Part shown: positions 36,316 through 48,421 of the stretch, piece by piece | How the letters are laid out: the number at the start of each line of letters is the position of its first letter | Numbering within the stretch: position 1 is the first letter of the stretch | Assembly: GCA_014706295.1 (NCBI GenBank) | Contig: JACSVZ010000002.1 | Coordinates: 53,478,432-53,542,431 of the forward strand | Source: Lycocorax pyrrhopterus obiensis | Lineage: Eukaryota > Chordata > Aves > Passeriformes > Paradisaeidae | Direction of reading: 5' to 3' | Length of the DNA stretch: 64,000 nucleotides | The notes under the pieces: generated by a model | Told to the model about the DNA's origin: nothing | Databases searched by the model: none | What the model saw: only the letters and a program-made list of their open reading frames with translations | Program-made: the position numbers and the translations under genes

Positions 36316-36336
36316 AAAAAAAAAAAAAAAAAAAAA
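36316..36336 (+). repeat. Poly(A) run, 21 bases
   Basis: A pure A21 tract is followed by GGGTTGG. No retroposed sequence was recognised upstream, so it may be a simple repeat rather than a retroposon tail. Confidence 0.8.
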
Positions 36337-36484
36337 GGGTTGGCATTTCTTCTTACTTTCGGTTTCAACTAAAAGCTTGAATTTTTCCCCTCATTGCAAA
36401 ATTAAACAAACAGGGGGGAGAAAACCCACTTTCTTTTTAGTTTAATTAAGAATGGGTCAGCCATGAAAACTGAAGAAAATTGAG

Positions 36485-36542
36485 TATTTCTTGATTTTCA
36501 GATCTTAGTAATGTATTTCTTGAATTTCAGATCTTAGTAATA
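36485..36542 (+). repeat. Two-copy 29-bp tandem duplication
   Basis: TATTTCTTGATTTTCAGATC plus TTAGTAATG (36485-36513) is followed directly by a copy (36514-36542) with one internal T-to-A change and a different last base. Each copy carries a TTTCAG that looks like a splice acceptor, but no exon follows. Confidence 0.8.
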
Positions 36543-39500
36543 ACTTCTTTCTATTGCAGATTCTCTGATTTTACTGGTTTTACTCGTTCTACCATTAGAC
36601 AAATTTCCTACTTTTATGTTACTAACTTTTTTGTTTCATGGACCAATAGCTATCAGATTTAGGCCACAAAATAATTTCAAATTTCCACCTCTTCCAAAAT
36701 GATATGGCTTCTCTCCGATATTCACACATGGAAGCCAGCAGGCAAACAATGTAAGAGAAATTAAATGAAAAAGCATTCAAACTATAGTCTGATTTTGGCA
36801 TGGCTGCAAATACAAACAGTAACAGTTGATCGTGGGTGTATCTAAAAGATTGAGGTGTCCATGGATTATTCTAAAAAGCTTAAGAGCTTTTTTTGATTAA
36901 AAATGGTCCCCAAATACTTCCCTGTATAAAGGTTTAATAAAAAAGCAAAGTCAAGCACTTCTGACTGTGATGTATTCATGGCTGAGTATTTGAATATTGT
37001 TTGGAGATGTCCCAGGGGTGGCTCCTTTTTCATTCATGTCTGCTGTGTAGCTCTGAGCCAGGATGTTTCTGCTTCAAAAGTTTTATAATTGATGATATTT
37101 AAGAGAGAAATTAAAAGGGCATGTATTTTCACTTGTGGGTCCATGGTATTGGGTTTTTAGAAGACAGTTCAAACAGCTGGAGTAAGCTCAAATCAGTGCA
37201 TGTCCATATGGGATGGATAAGTAAATTCTCTGCTGTTGAAATAGACACCAATCACTGTGGGTGGGTTGGAAATAATGTTCTTATCCTCTGAAAGTTTTTA
37301 ATAGTTTGAAAAAAAGTCTCAAATAAAATGGAGATGAAAATCATCAAATATTGTATTTGGTTACCCAAAATGTTCAAACCAGTAAAATTTTACACTGAAA
37401 AGGGCAGGTTTTTTTTAACACCATCAAAATAGAGTATATTGATATCTTCAAAATGTTTTTTCCAAATTTTTTCAAAATGAGAGATGTTCAGAACTGGTGT
37501 TTTTCCATGAAACAATGATTTTTTGGTTAATGAATTTGCATTCACAAAAAAAAAAGCTTCCTAAATTCCTACCAGCCAGTGCTTTCTTAAGTTCTCATTT
37601 TGAGGATGCTTAGGATGCTAACATAAAGAGAGAGCTCATCCGAGTTTAAGTTTTCTTTCTTTGCACTCTCATCGGCTTTGTCAGTAAAAAGAAGGGTTTA
37701 CAATGAAGACTTGAATTTTTTCTCTTGAATTTTATGTGTACCTACTGTTCTTTTCCCGTTTTCAAACAGAACTCCAAACTAAGACTTTTTCTGGTTTGTA
37801 AGACAGCAGTCATTGAACAGATACACAACTTTAACTGTGCAAACCCCTACATTTCAAGGCACAATGAACCTTTAACTCCCATAAGCTAAATCAGGACATG
37901 ACATAGCTCATATGGGTACAATTTTTGCCTTCTCCAGTCTTCCCTTGGTTGTGTCTGTCATCCTTTTTCATTTCAGTCAAGTTGTGTGTTGGATCTCGCT
38001 TCTTCCTGGGTTCCCCAGAAGGCTTTGAAGCCTTACTGTCCTCCAGTTCCTGGCTCTGCAGTACTCATCCTCAAACCTTTGCTGATCATACTCTCTGTGT
38101 GATACTTCCCTGGGGCTTCAGACTGCCTATTGATATTTTCTCTTTCAGATCCTCTTCTCAGCTTCTGCTGTATTTCTCTCAAGCTTGAGTTCATTCATGG
38201 CTAAATTGCTCCAACTCAAAGATTTTAGAGATGTGAGGAATTAGAATCTTCTTAGATTAGACTAGTCATGTAAAACATAATACTCTCAAAGTGTAAGGAA
38301 AGCAAATCATGGCAAAAATTACATTCCCTCCCACCTCCCCTCCAACAGAAGCATTACAGCTTTGCAGCGTCGTCTAGTTAAGGACTATATATGAGAACTA
38401 GGCTTCCAAAAAATAGTAAGACTCAGATCAGCAAATGACATTAGACATGGGAAATAACAGGGAAGATGAAGCATACGTTTCTGAAGTGTTAGCAATGCAA
38501 ACACTTCTTTCATGGTGATGCTAACAGGCAAATAACCCTAGAGAGAGTGTGCTGTAAGCATAATGCAAAGCTCATGTAGGACTAATGCACTAAAATATTA
38601 GCTTCCTATCCCCAGAACTGCACAAGGCAAGCACTGTGCTTATCGCCTCTGTAACTCATACAAGTTTGTGAGATTGCCAGCACAAACAGCAACACAGGAA
38701 AAGCTAGGTGTACACAAGGAACTCTTGGTGTACATCCAAACAAAAGAAGGAATCCAGGGTGAAGAAGCATGAATGTTAATAATCTTGCCAGAGATCCTTT
38801 CTTCAAGGCTAATAGTTCAGTAACCTCCTTTGATGTATGACTTGAATGTATCACAGCATCTGTATGCCTCCAGCACCTCCCTTAATACACGACTACAGCC
38901 AGAATTAATTAGTAAGCAGGAGCGGGAAGGAGCAAATGACCCCATATGATGCAGATCAGTTTGTTCTTACTGCTAGTGCAGCACTACCAATAATTTAAGC
39001 AGAATTTTAATAAAGCACACATAGTAGCTGGTTCCCAGTAGCCAAGAGTCTGTGGTAGACTTCACACCCTATAGCCTTTAATTATTAATCTCTGTGAACA
39101 ACAAAAACCAGAGATGCCTAAGGTACTGGACAAATCCCTTGACCTGCTCAGACAAGAGATGAATGTCCATTTGATTCATTCTTCTGTTTACCTGTCAGTT
39201 TCATTACTCCAAATCTAGTTAATTTTGTTCGCACTGAGAGATAACACTATCTTGCAAGTGATCACATCAGCAAAACAGGGAATTCAGCTGGGCTTAATCT
39301 AATAGGTTTCAAGAGAGAAGTTGGATTCCAGTGGCACTGCTAGAATTATTGAAAGCCAAAGTGTAACAACCTTTGCCCATGCTCTGCTATAAGGTCTGTA
39401 ACCATGAACTGGGATCTGAAATCAATCCAAATTCTCAACTCCTGTTATGTTTTCTGCCTGTGAATGGGACATAACAGACAATTTGGTTGACTACATGTGA

Positions 39501-40360
39501 GAGAAAAAAAATTCCTCTTCACAGTTTTACGATTTTCCTATTCTGAGGACAACAGAAAGGTACCTAACATAGAGAAAAGATAGTTGGAAGGGAAAGGCAA
39601 CTTTTCTGTATGTACAGTGTTGCCATTAAAATTCTTTGGAACAGCCTCCAATGTCTTTTATGGGGACATCAAGTATTCTCTTCAACACAGTTCCTTTTCC
39701 ATTAAAAACTTCTGTGTGTTTCTCCATGCTACCCCATTGACCCTATTAAGAAAGAGCATGAAACTTCTCTTTCTTTACTCCCTTTCTTAAGTCTTAGGCT
39801 TGTGATGATCATAGCTAAACATAGCCTGCTGGGTATAGAAAGACCAGTGGTGGCTCTTCCCTTTTTTGCTCCTTTTCTGCACATGTTCTCCTTGATTATA
39901 ACCTTAATTAAAACCAAAGAATGCTTGAATTCTATGAAGCATGTAGCTATCATACCCCACTCCTATTTGTCACAGTATATTGCTATCTACTGTTTGCCTC
40001 TATTTATTCAAAGAGAAGGATTCCCTATATTGACATTATAACAAAGAAACCCCAGTCCAACTGCAGCCTTTGAACAGTATTGCAAATAACAACAATTACT
40101 CCTAACAATTGTATAAAGTATCACTGTCATGCCTAGGAAAATATTCCAAATCTTCTATTCTGCCTTATCTGATCAGCAAGATTGCTGTGAACCACATTTG
40201 TATTTATAGAAGTGGAATCACCACCATGTAAAGATGAGAGAGAGAACAATTAAATACTCTTAAACTCAGTTTTCTCAGTCTAAAGCAGACTAAGGAAAAA
40301 CCATTTGAGGTCAAAACTATCATTGAAGCAATAAAACTAATTCCCCAGGCTAAGCTCAGT
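36543..40360. other. Non-coding stretch, nothing recognised
   Basis: AT-rich sequence shows no exon, RNA gene or transposon. Open frames are short and overlap on both strands. Confidence 0.5.
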
Positions 40361-40401
40361 GACTTATTTCAGTGGGGTTATACTGGGGTGAGTTTGGCCC
40401 A
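40361..40401 (+). repeat. Possible ancient amniote repeat fragment
   Basis: GACTTATTTCAGTGGGGTTA followed by TACTGGGGTGAG and TTTGGCCC resembles a motif I recall from old amniote repeats (GACTTCAATGGAGTTACAC...TTTGGCCC). Only about 40 bp can be aligned from memory and I cannot name the family. Confidence 0.3.
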
Positions 40402-43400
40402 TTATTTTTTAATTGCTTCCAAATGTCTTTCTGCCTACTGAACTATCCTGATAAAAATAAAGGACTTTCATGAACTCCTTAGGCAGCAGCAACATCCAAG
40501 GTACCACTAAGAAGTGTCTACTGGTGAAGCCTCATCTCTCCATCTCTATGCACACAAAAACATATAGGCAAAACGTTGATATTTCCCCAGAGCAAATATC
40601 AGACAAGACAGAGAAGGCAAGAGACTGGCCAGAGAGTGGTATTGCAATCACATGGCTGATCTCACTATTGCCATGGAGCAGCCGTGGTGCACAGCCAGAT
40701 TAGTTGTCTCTCCAAGATGGGCTTTCCTTGGTCCAACACCCTTCAGAACTGGAGTCACATACTAGTGTTTTCTAGTGCTGTAGGTTTGAAAGACATACTC
40801 CCCTCTGCTCTCTCTGGAGCTCAAATCAGTCTCCACGTTGTGCCTGCCCCACTGCTCACTACTGGATGCAAAGTGGGAGACGCTTATAAGGGAATCTCAC
40901 CAACACCTCCAATGGAAGGCACCATGTGGATTAGTTCTCTCAAAATTTGTTTGTGCTGCAAACAGCAAGGGTTAGGAAAGCATCAACCCTAGCCAGAACT
41001 TGTACACAATCATTTCTGAGATCTCTGGATTGTGATTTGTCTTCTCTTTTGTTGGGTCTCTCGACCATGCCTGAGCCAAGGCATGGCTGATCTTTACACT
41101 TAGTATTTTGTTGCATTTTGCAGTGAAATCCTCTCTAGATCTGTCAGAACACAGAACAGTCTCCCTTCTTGGTTTCCTAAAAATCACAGGAGAAAAAGCA
41201 AGGTGGGGTTTTCATCTGGGATTGCACGAAAAGGGACGCAGTAGAATACCACTGTACTGATGGCCCTTATTGGAATTTCTGTTGGGCAAAATAAGAGAAA
41301 ATGTCTTGCTGTATGCATGCCATAGATGTTAGACATATGAAATAGAAACAAGAATGGTTGTTTTGTTCCACCTAAACGGAATTCCTGGTCCCACAGGTCT
41401 CTGGAATGCTCTTCTGATGGTGCAGGCTCTCAAAAGTTTGAAATCCTGTAGGCCCAAGCAAGACTGGATGTTTTTTTCCCTGTGTGTGAAGTTTCATACT
41501 GGTAAAAAGGAGACAGATAGATACACCTTTAGTGTTAAGAAGACTAAAGGGATTTACTGTGTGGGGCTTTTTAATGATGTTATTTACAATATCTTATAAA
41601 AGAATAATGTACTTCTAAGCAAACAGTCCAAAATCCTATCTATTGGGTTTTTGCCTCACAAACTCTAATTACAGAAACACCTCCTGGATGTCAGTTTTGT
41701 TCCTTAAATGCTTGACAGCATCTGCAACACAAAGATGGCTGAATTTCAACTCAAATGAAAATGAATGTCTGTAGGTCCAGGGAAGTTCACTGAACATCAG
41801 TGAAGGGGTTTAAGAGGCAGGTCAGTGACACATGTTACTACTGCCACTGCCCCGAAAATGCCAGCTGCCTCTCAAATAACCATGACAACAGATGTTCACG
41901 CCTCCAAGGTAGGGTGCTATTGCAATGGTGAAACATGGACAGACATTTCTCTTTGGAAACAGAGCGGTGTATTCAACAATTTCCTTCCTCTAGTATCAGT
42001 CTAGGTGATCACTAAGATTAATTTAATGAAATCTCTGTAGCACCTTGATCAGGCAGGAGCTGAGCAACAGTGCAGGCCCTTGAGGCAGCTGTCATGGGAT
42101 CTGGCTGGGATCAGCCACCTCCAGTTTCTGTTCAGGTTTCCATGTGAATTCAGTACTGACCTGTAACACACAGTGCTGTGAAATGAGGATGCTGAGCCTA
42201 CCCAGCCAGGCTGCTGTAGGGACACACCAGTCAGCAGAGAGGCTGCTCTGAGACTGTATGTGTGGCTGTAGGTACAGGGAATTCCAAACTTGGTTCAGGA
42301 GCAGACTGAGACCAGTTCTAGCCTTGCCTGCATGATTCCAGCCTTACTGTGCAGCTAATGCAGGCATACTGCATGTGTAAGCACTCAGATGCCTGAGGTC
42401 ATCTCTGAGTTAGCAGGGCTGCAGGGCCATCACTGTTGGCAAATCCTGTTTTAGAGGGTCACTCTTGAAAGCATCCTTTAGAGATACTTTTCTCCATTAT
42501 TCAAATTCACATTTATTTTTATTCTTCTCACATGTTTTTCTATTTATATTCTGTTTCCATTGCTGATGGAAGGACTGAATCTCTTCATGTTGGCTATTTT
42601 GTTCCCCTTAAAGTTCATGAGTTATGTAATTATATTGTGATTAGAGCTGCAGAAGCCAGTGAATGCTATTACATGATTATAATACACAGAGTTACCAATA
42701 TCTAACTGAATGCTTTTTAATGCATTAACATAAAACTTGGGAGCCAGAAGTGATATATTTATTATCAGCCTCTCTCCCTTTTGTCAGTGGTGTGGAATGA
42801 ATGTAAAACTGAACAGGGGAAAGTGTAGTAGCTGATACCTATTCCAGATGTTCTGCTAAAAGGTGCTATTTATGAGAGGATATGATTGGGAACAGTCCTG
42901 ACCTAATACCTAAAGGATTACACTAACTGTACATTACACACACACACGCACACACTCACATATATGCATACATATTCCCACCAGCAATGTGAGAATTCTA
43001 CAAGTCTGGAGGGGAAAATGTGAAAAACATTGGATCAGTGAAAATGGAATAGTAAAAATATCTCTCCTCAAGTTTAAAGCAGAAATGTAAAGGGTTGGAT
43101 TCTCTCACTAAATGCCTCAAATTAACAAAAGAACACTTGGAAATCTATGATTCCATGATTCTTAGCTCTTACCAAAATTCATGGAGAGAAGATCTGAACC
43201 TCAACTTCAGTTTGGTTCAGTCTAAAGGTCAGAAAAAATCACAGTTTATCTGAAAATTTCTATCTAATCTGCAAAACCACATTCGATATTGCAAGTCTTC
43301 TGAGCTTGCTTCTTTGCTGGGGATTGGACACTTTCAATTCTAATCTCAAGTGAAAAAAAGACCAAAAACTAAGAGAAAAAATGGAAGGTTTTTTTTTCAT

Positions 43401-46134
43401 TGTCCATCCCTGAGTGATATTTGCTCAACTTCTAGGTGAGTTGAGGACTGAGTGGAATCTGAAGAATTCTAACATAATTAACATTTCATCGTCCATTTTT
43501 AACAAATAAGGACCAAATGAAACTATTTAAAGATTACAGTGAAAAAGTTAAAGAAAACCCTGATAAAACCCCGATGAAACAGTGAGGGGCAGGTGGCCTC
43601 TTCACTTTCATTTGCCACACTTCCATCCCCTTATTAGAACTATGAGAACAAAAGTGTGCCTGATGCTTTACAGCCGCGTAGGAAGATGCTGTCGCTCACT
43701 GAAATTTCTCTTAGACTCCTGAGGGTAATGGGACTCCATGTGTGTCTGGGCTGCCTGCACTGCACTCATTAAAGATTGCATTCTTTCCTGAACAGCTTGT
43801 ACCTATTCACATGTCATAGGATAATCTTCCAATTACCCTGGAATGAAACAGAGAAACAATGTTGGGAGATGAACAGTTTCAAACCAAGGGTTTGGAGATT
43901 AGATAGGGATATGTGTTTCAGATAAATCCTCATGTATTAAAGAGCGTGTTTGTTTCAATGACAACTTGAATACTGCATCACCTTCCCTAATAGGGAAGCA
44001 ATTAAACCTTCAGATATGTCAATTAGCTACTGATGGGCTGATTTCCTGTTTGTTAGTGTACCATTAGAGAGTCATATGGCTCTGGAAAGTTTCAAGACTG
44101 CTGTCTGGGGCTTTTTGCACTTCAGGGACATTTCTTGCAGACATTAAAACCCTGCTTGATTCCTCATCATTAAATATCAGCTAAAGTCCAGGAGCAGAGG
44201 AGAACTTCAGGCTTGAAACCAGCAAAACTGCAGAAAGTGAGCTGCTACCTCATTATGATCATAGAGTCAATAAAGTCACCTGATGGCAGATTTAGAGGAA
44301 CTCATTAGGAGATGGAATTTGGTTGTGCAGACAAGCTGCTGTGATTCTGGAACCAGGCCCTTTCATTAAGGTCTTCAAATAGGATACAACACAGAGGGAG
44401 GGGGAGCCTGCGGGGCATCGCAGCTTTAAAGCACGGCAATAAGGATTCTATATGCATAGAGCACTCTACATTGCAAGGCTAAGGAGGTAAGCTCTTAGGT
44501 GAAATTTAAAAGAAAAGAAATGAGAAAGGAATTTAAGACACCTATATCTCCTTAAAAGTGATATTTTGTAATTCTGACTTAGAGTGAAAGCCATGACATC
44601 CAATGAGAACACAGTGCAACAGACCTTTTATTACCTAATCTCTATGTAAATTTACTGATTTCTTATTCTTGGAACTTAACTTTTTTTAAACATAATTGAA
44701 TTAATCTAAGTCAAAACAAACCCAAAGCTTTTCACGTGGCCAATACATTTTTCCTTTGTTTCTCCAGCCTGATTGCTGCTAAAGCAATTGTTGATTGTTG
44801 CATTTAGCACGCAGCTTCTAATCAGTGAGCTCTGTTCCTGCAGCACTTGGCCTTACCTCAGAAAGGTGAAAAGATGAAGCTCCTAAAAAGTATCAGTCTA
44901 TTATACATAAGTCACAGAGATGTCCTGTAAAGCCAGCCCAGAGCAGGAGAAACACTGTCTAGTAAGCGGCATGCACCCTAGTGAGCTGCTGAGCTGTGCA
45001 TGCAGAAGTAGAAATAGGTGCTATAATTTTGAACCAGGGAGAAAACCACCACTAGCAATTCCCCTTTTGAGAATCACCCATGTAGCAAAAGTCTAGCTAT
45101 AATGAAAGAGAATAAAGGTCCTGAATTCTTTCGCTGTAATTTTGGTTACGGCGAACTTAGAAAGAAAGTGAATGGAGTGGAGCAGCTTAATTATATGAGG
45201 GCTTGCTGTGGTTACTTTAAAATTTTGGATACGATGTAGGGTACTTTTTCTCCCAGCCATCTCTTTAAAATTAAGGAAGGTCAGGAGTGTTCTGGACAGT
45301 CCCCCAGAAAGCACACAGTCGGTGCAGTGTGTACTTGAGCTGCTATTTTTTTTATCATCCTACATCTGCCTTCAAAACATTTAGTATAAAATGTTGTTCA
45401 ACTGCATTGCAATGGAAGGAAACATTGAACAATTTAGCTCTGCTAGTGAGGTGGTTACATGAAAACTGTAGGCAAATAATAGATTATTATTGTACCACTG
45501 AATAGCTTGAAAAAAAATAAATTAGAAACCTGGAGAAAGTAAGTATGCATCTTTTTATGTGCTGGAAGCTCACACCAACTTAAACTGTCTGATACTCTGT
45601 TTGCTGTAACTGACTTGGCTCTGTGAGCAGTTCCAAAGTCATGTTTCTAAAAAATACAGTCTGTGTTTACCTTATAGGCATGAATATGTAAAGGTCTTTA
45701 CTGGTGTGTTATTTGTCTGCCATGTTCCTGTTCCTGTGCCTGGCTGTCCAAACCTGAACAGGCTGTCTAGTCTTCCTTGCTGCACTGACTGAAACCAGCA
45801 GGAAGTTTCTTGCAAATGTTCATACAAAATGTTAAAAGAAATCACTCTGCCCTGCTTGCTCATTTGCTTCTTGAAGACAGCCTTGTGGATGAGCCTGCTG
45901 CTTTTCTTTATTCTTTTTTTTCTTGTTTGTGTTACCACAGCACCTTGCAGGCCAAATTGTGGTCTAGAACCACTGTGCACCGAGTGCAGGAGAAACATGA
46001 AACATCCAGGCTCTGTCCAAAATGGCTTAAAATAATGTAATCGAAATATAAGACTAGTGACCACAGATGGATAAGAATAAGGGAATAACAAGATCATACT
46101 AGGGGGTGCTTTCCATGAGCCTGTAAGCTAGCCA
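40402..46134. other. Non-coding stretch with a CA/TA microsatellite
   Basis: The recognised item is a (CA)n run at 42936-42960. Segments near 43970-44100 and 44760-44860 are unique and rich in ATTA/TAAT cores, but sequence alone cannot show conservation. A minus-strand frame at 45672-46097 (141 codons) has a GTAAAC after it and a CAG upstream but contains no recognisable domain. Confidence 0.45.
42936..42960. repeat. (CA)n microsatellite, interrupted
   Basis: An imperfect CA run broken by CGCA and CTCA leads into TATATGCATACATAT. Confidence 0.75.
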
Positions 46135-46800
46135 TGTTCAAGTTTTTGGCAAAGGAGAATTTTAATAAGGGATTCAAAGGAGGATAACAGTTGGTTTTAT
46201 GAATGCACATGCAGGCTCTTCTAAAGCCTGAGGGGCAGCAAGGGAGAAAGCACAAAAGATGCTTGTTGGAAAATTTAACAAATTGATCAATTGAAGCTGG
46301 CATCTGGGTCCGACTGATGCTGGGCATTTATATTTTGATAGTGAATAAAAAGTGACAAGTTGGGAGTAAGCCATGAAGGGCTTTGAAAGTTAAGAGAGTC
46401 ACAATAAGCTTGATGTCCCAGAGGAAAAAGGAATCATTGAAAGGGTTCAAAGATAATGGGTATAGTCAGAACAACAGGCCAGGAAAATGATTTATATTGC
46501 TGGGGCCTGAAATGAGCAGGGCAAGAGTGCTTTTGTGAGGGCCAGAGAAAAGGGCATTGCACTAATCGAGATGAACGTCAGACAAGAACTTCAGCAGCAA
46601 GAAGAGACAATAAAGACTATTGTTTAGAGATAGCGTGTGGAAACACGGTGTGGGCTGAATCGGGAACACAGAGGGAAGACTCGGTGAGAAGACAGGATTT
46701 CGTGCTTCTGCATGTGGACATCCAAGGCTGAAAGCAGTGTTGCTCACCACAATCAAAGATGAAGGGAAAGGATTTGTGAACATTCGAGGCTTTTAGCCAC
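46135..46800 (-). mobile_element. Decayed L2-like LINE fragment (C-terminal part of ORF2)
   Basis: The minus strand, read 5' to 3' with frame shifts, gives landmarks typical of the C-terminal region of L2-like (Jockey-superfamily) LINE proteins in the correct order. ARNPVFSPSLPS stands where such proteins read RNLGVIFDSSLS. HLD-stop-CNA (46554-46574) corresponds to LDYCNAL. IIFLACCSDY corresponds to the segment before HWLP. WDIKLIVTLLTFKALHG (46370-46420) corresponds to RIKFKLL..FKALHG. CAFSLAAPQ (46228-46254) corresponds to RAFSxAAPxxWN, and a PLLKFSF segment (about 46149-46180) to FKxxLKTxLF. Stops and shifts show it is dead. The catalytic polymerase core lies upstream in such proteins and is not recognisable here. 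The plus-strand purine-rich sequence beyond 46900 may be more of the same element, but I could not follow it. Confidence 0.75.
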
Positions 46801-48082
46801 CCTTAGTGTGATACCCAGAGACCTACCAAGACTCTCACTGGGACAGAAAAACATGTCTGGAATAAATTGCTATGGAACAGAGCTCTGATTCTGTATTATG
46901 GAAATTGTGATTTGTTTGCATGAGTGCATTAAATTATCCACAATAGATAGAAGAGGAAGAGAAGGGTATCTCGTGAAATGCTTAGAGAAGGCAGGAGAAG
47001 GGAAGATACTCTGAGGTAAAAAGAAGGGGAAATACTGGGAATAAAGAAAGGAGAGGTGGTCAAGAGGAGACTGTTTGATAGTGTTAGCAATACTCACAGG
47101 GCCGGGAAACTGAAGATGTAGAATGAGTATTGAGATTTAGCTAAGGATTTGCCATTTATGGTTTCTGCGAGGTAAAGGGGGAAGAGAACATATGGGGAAT
47201 ATAAGGTAACCCCAGAAGGAAGGAATTCAGGGAGTTATTGTAAAGAGAATCTTCAGTCTGTTTACAAGGAAAAGAGATGGGTGGAAATTATAGATGTAAG
47301 TGAGGTAAAAGGTAGGAGATTTTAGCTAGGAGAAGAAACCATGTATTTTTGTAGTGTGAAGAGAGAAAAGAGCCAAATGAGAATGAGAGGTAAAGGAAAA
47401 AGGAAGGGAGCAGATAAGAGCAAACACTGAGACTGGAAGAAAGGGTAGGATGAGGTCACTGTGACAACCGAAAGGTCATCTAGAAAGAATGTTAAACAAA
47501 ATATCTGATTTTTAAATATATCTTACAGGCTATTTGTGGGAAATGCATTTGGGAATAGATATCCACAAGAATTTGCCCTGAAGATCTGCTTTGAAGACCT
47601 AAGCACATGAAGTCAAGAAACAGAAACATAGACAAACAAGATATGCTAATTGAAGCAGCTCAGTTTTCAGTTCAGGTTTCCTAAGCAGGACATTTGTAAA
47701 GAAAAACACATCTTTTGAGAGTGGAAGACTACAGAAAAATAAAAAAGAAGTTCTGAAAGCGTATGAGTTTCTGTGTTGGTATTGACCTATTTCAAATGTA
47801 GAAGATCATTGGGGGGTTCAAAGTGAGAGGTTAATTTTTCATCAGAATAATACTGAAGGCTACATTGTGTTCACAGCAATACTCTGCACTAATACATGTC
47901 TTCGTGGTTTGGATTTTAAAATCTCAAGCACATCATGGTCTCATCCTTGCTTAAAGTGACACCCCAATGAATCACTTCTAAAACTTAGTTCAGCAGAAAA
48001 TTCCTTAAAAAGCTAATGTTTTCAAAATTTTCCAGAAGCCTACCCATTCCATAACCCTTCTGACAAAGCACTAATGACATCC
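46801..48082. other. Purine-rich non-coding stretch
   Basis: From about 46945 to 47420 the plus strand is strongly purine-rich (AGAAGAGGAAGAG-like). It may be the decayed upstream part of the L2-like element or a degenerate simple repeat. No exon was recognised. Confidence 0.4.
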
Positions 48083-48421
48083 TCATGAAATCTTGCCTGC
48101 TTTCCATATATCTTCCCTGAGTGCCTGCTCAAGAAGCCAGGTCTCCAGGACTTCTTGCTCTTTGAGAGCAATTCTTAGCTGAAAGAGGGAGGCAGGAAGC
48201 TCGGAGTTTAACCTTTCAATTTTACCCAGTTTCATCGCTTTGAAAGCAATGATTTTAAATACCTTCAAATAGTTTTCTTTTCCTTCTTTATGAGACTTCT
48301 GATGTTTATTCAAAAGTGAAATTAATTGTTTTTCTTCAGCACTTCTGAACATGTTGCAGAACAAAAATACCAGCTTTTGAACACCGTAAGTGCTAAACAA
48401 CAAAGTGAAAAATTGACACAT
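48083..48421 (-). other. Unassigned 112-codon frame with protein-like composition
   Basis: The minus-strand frame reads as a charged, helix-prone peptide, including RSAEEKQLISLLNKHQKSHK, KLGKIERLNSELPASLFQLR and ALKEQEVLETWLLEQALRED, and ends at a TGA. Inside it are two acceptor-like sites: CATGTTCAG before 48344, and a strong pyrimidine tract CTTCCTGCCTCCCTCTTTCAG (last 20 bases) before 48178. A GAAG/GTATTT donor-like site also occurs. I do not recognise the protein. It could be a real exon, a remnant of a retrocopy or transposon protein, or a chance frame in AT-rich DNA. It looks more protein-like than other frames in the window. Confidence 0.3.

Noticed and set aside
43141..43172. CTATGATTCCATGATTCTT, like the short-repeat end of CR1 elements
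   Set aside because: The sequence upstream shows no CR1 3' region that I could recognise, so the match of fewer than 20 bases may be chance.
44760..44860. Unique segment with many homeodomain-type ATTA/TAAT cores, a possible conserved enhancer
   Set aside because: Such cores are frequent in AT-rich DNA; conservation cannot be judged from one sequence.
45672..46097. 141-codon minus-strand frame with splice-like borders near 45673
   Set aside because: The frame stops right at the putative donor and has no recognisable domain; plus-strand frames overlap it.
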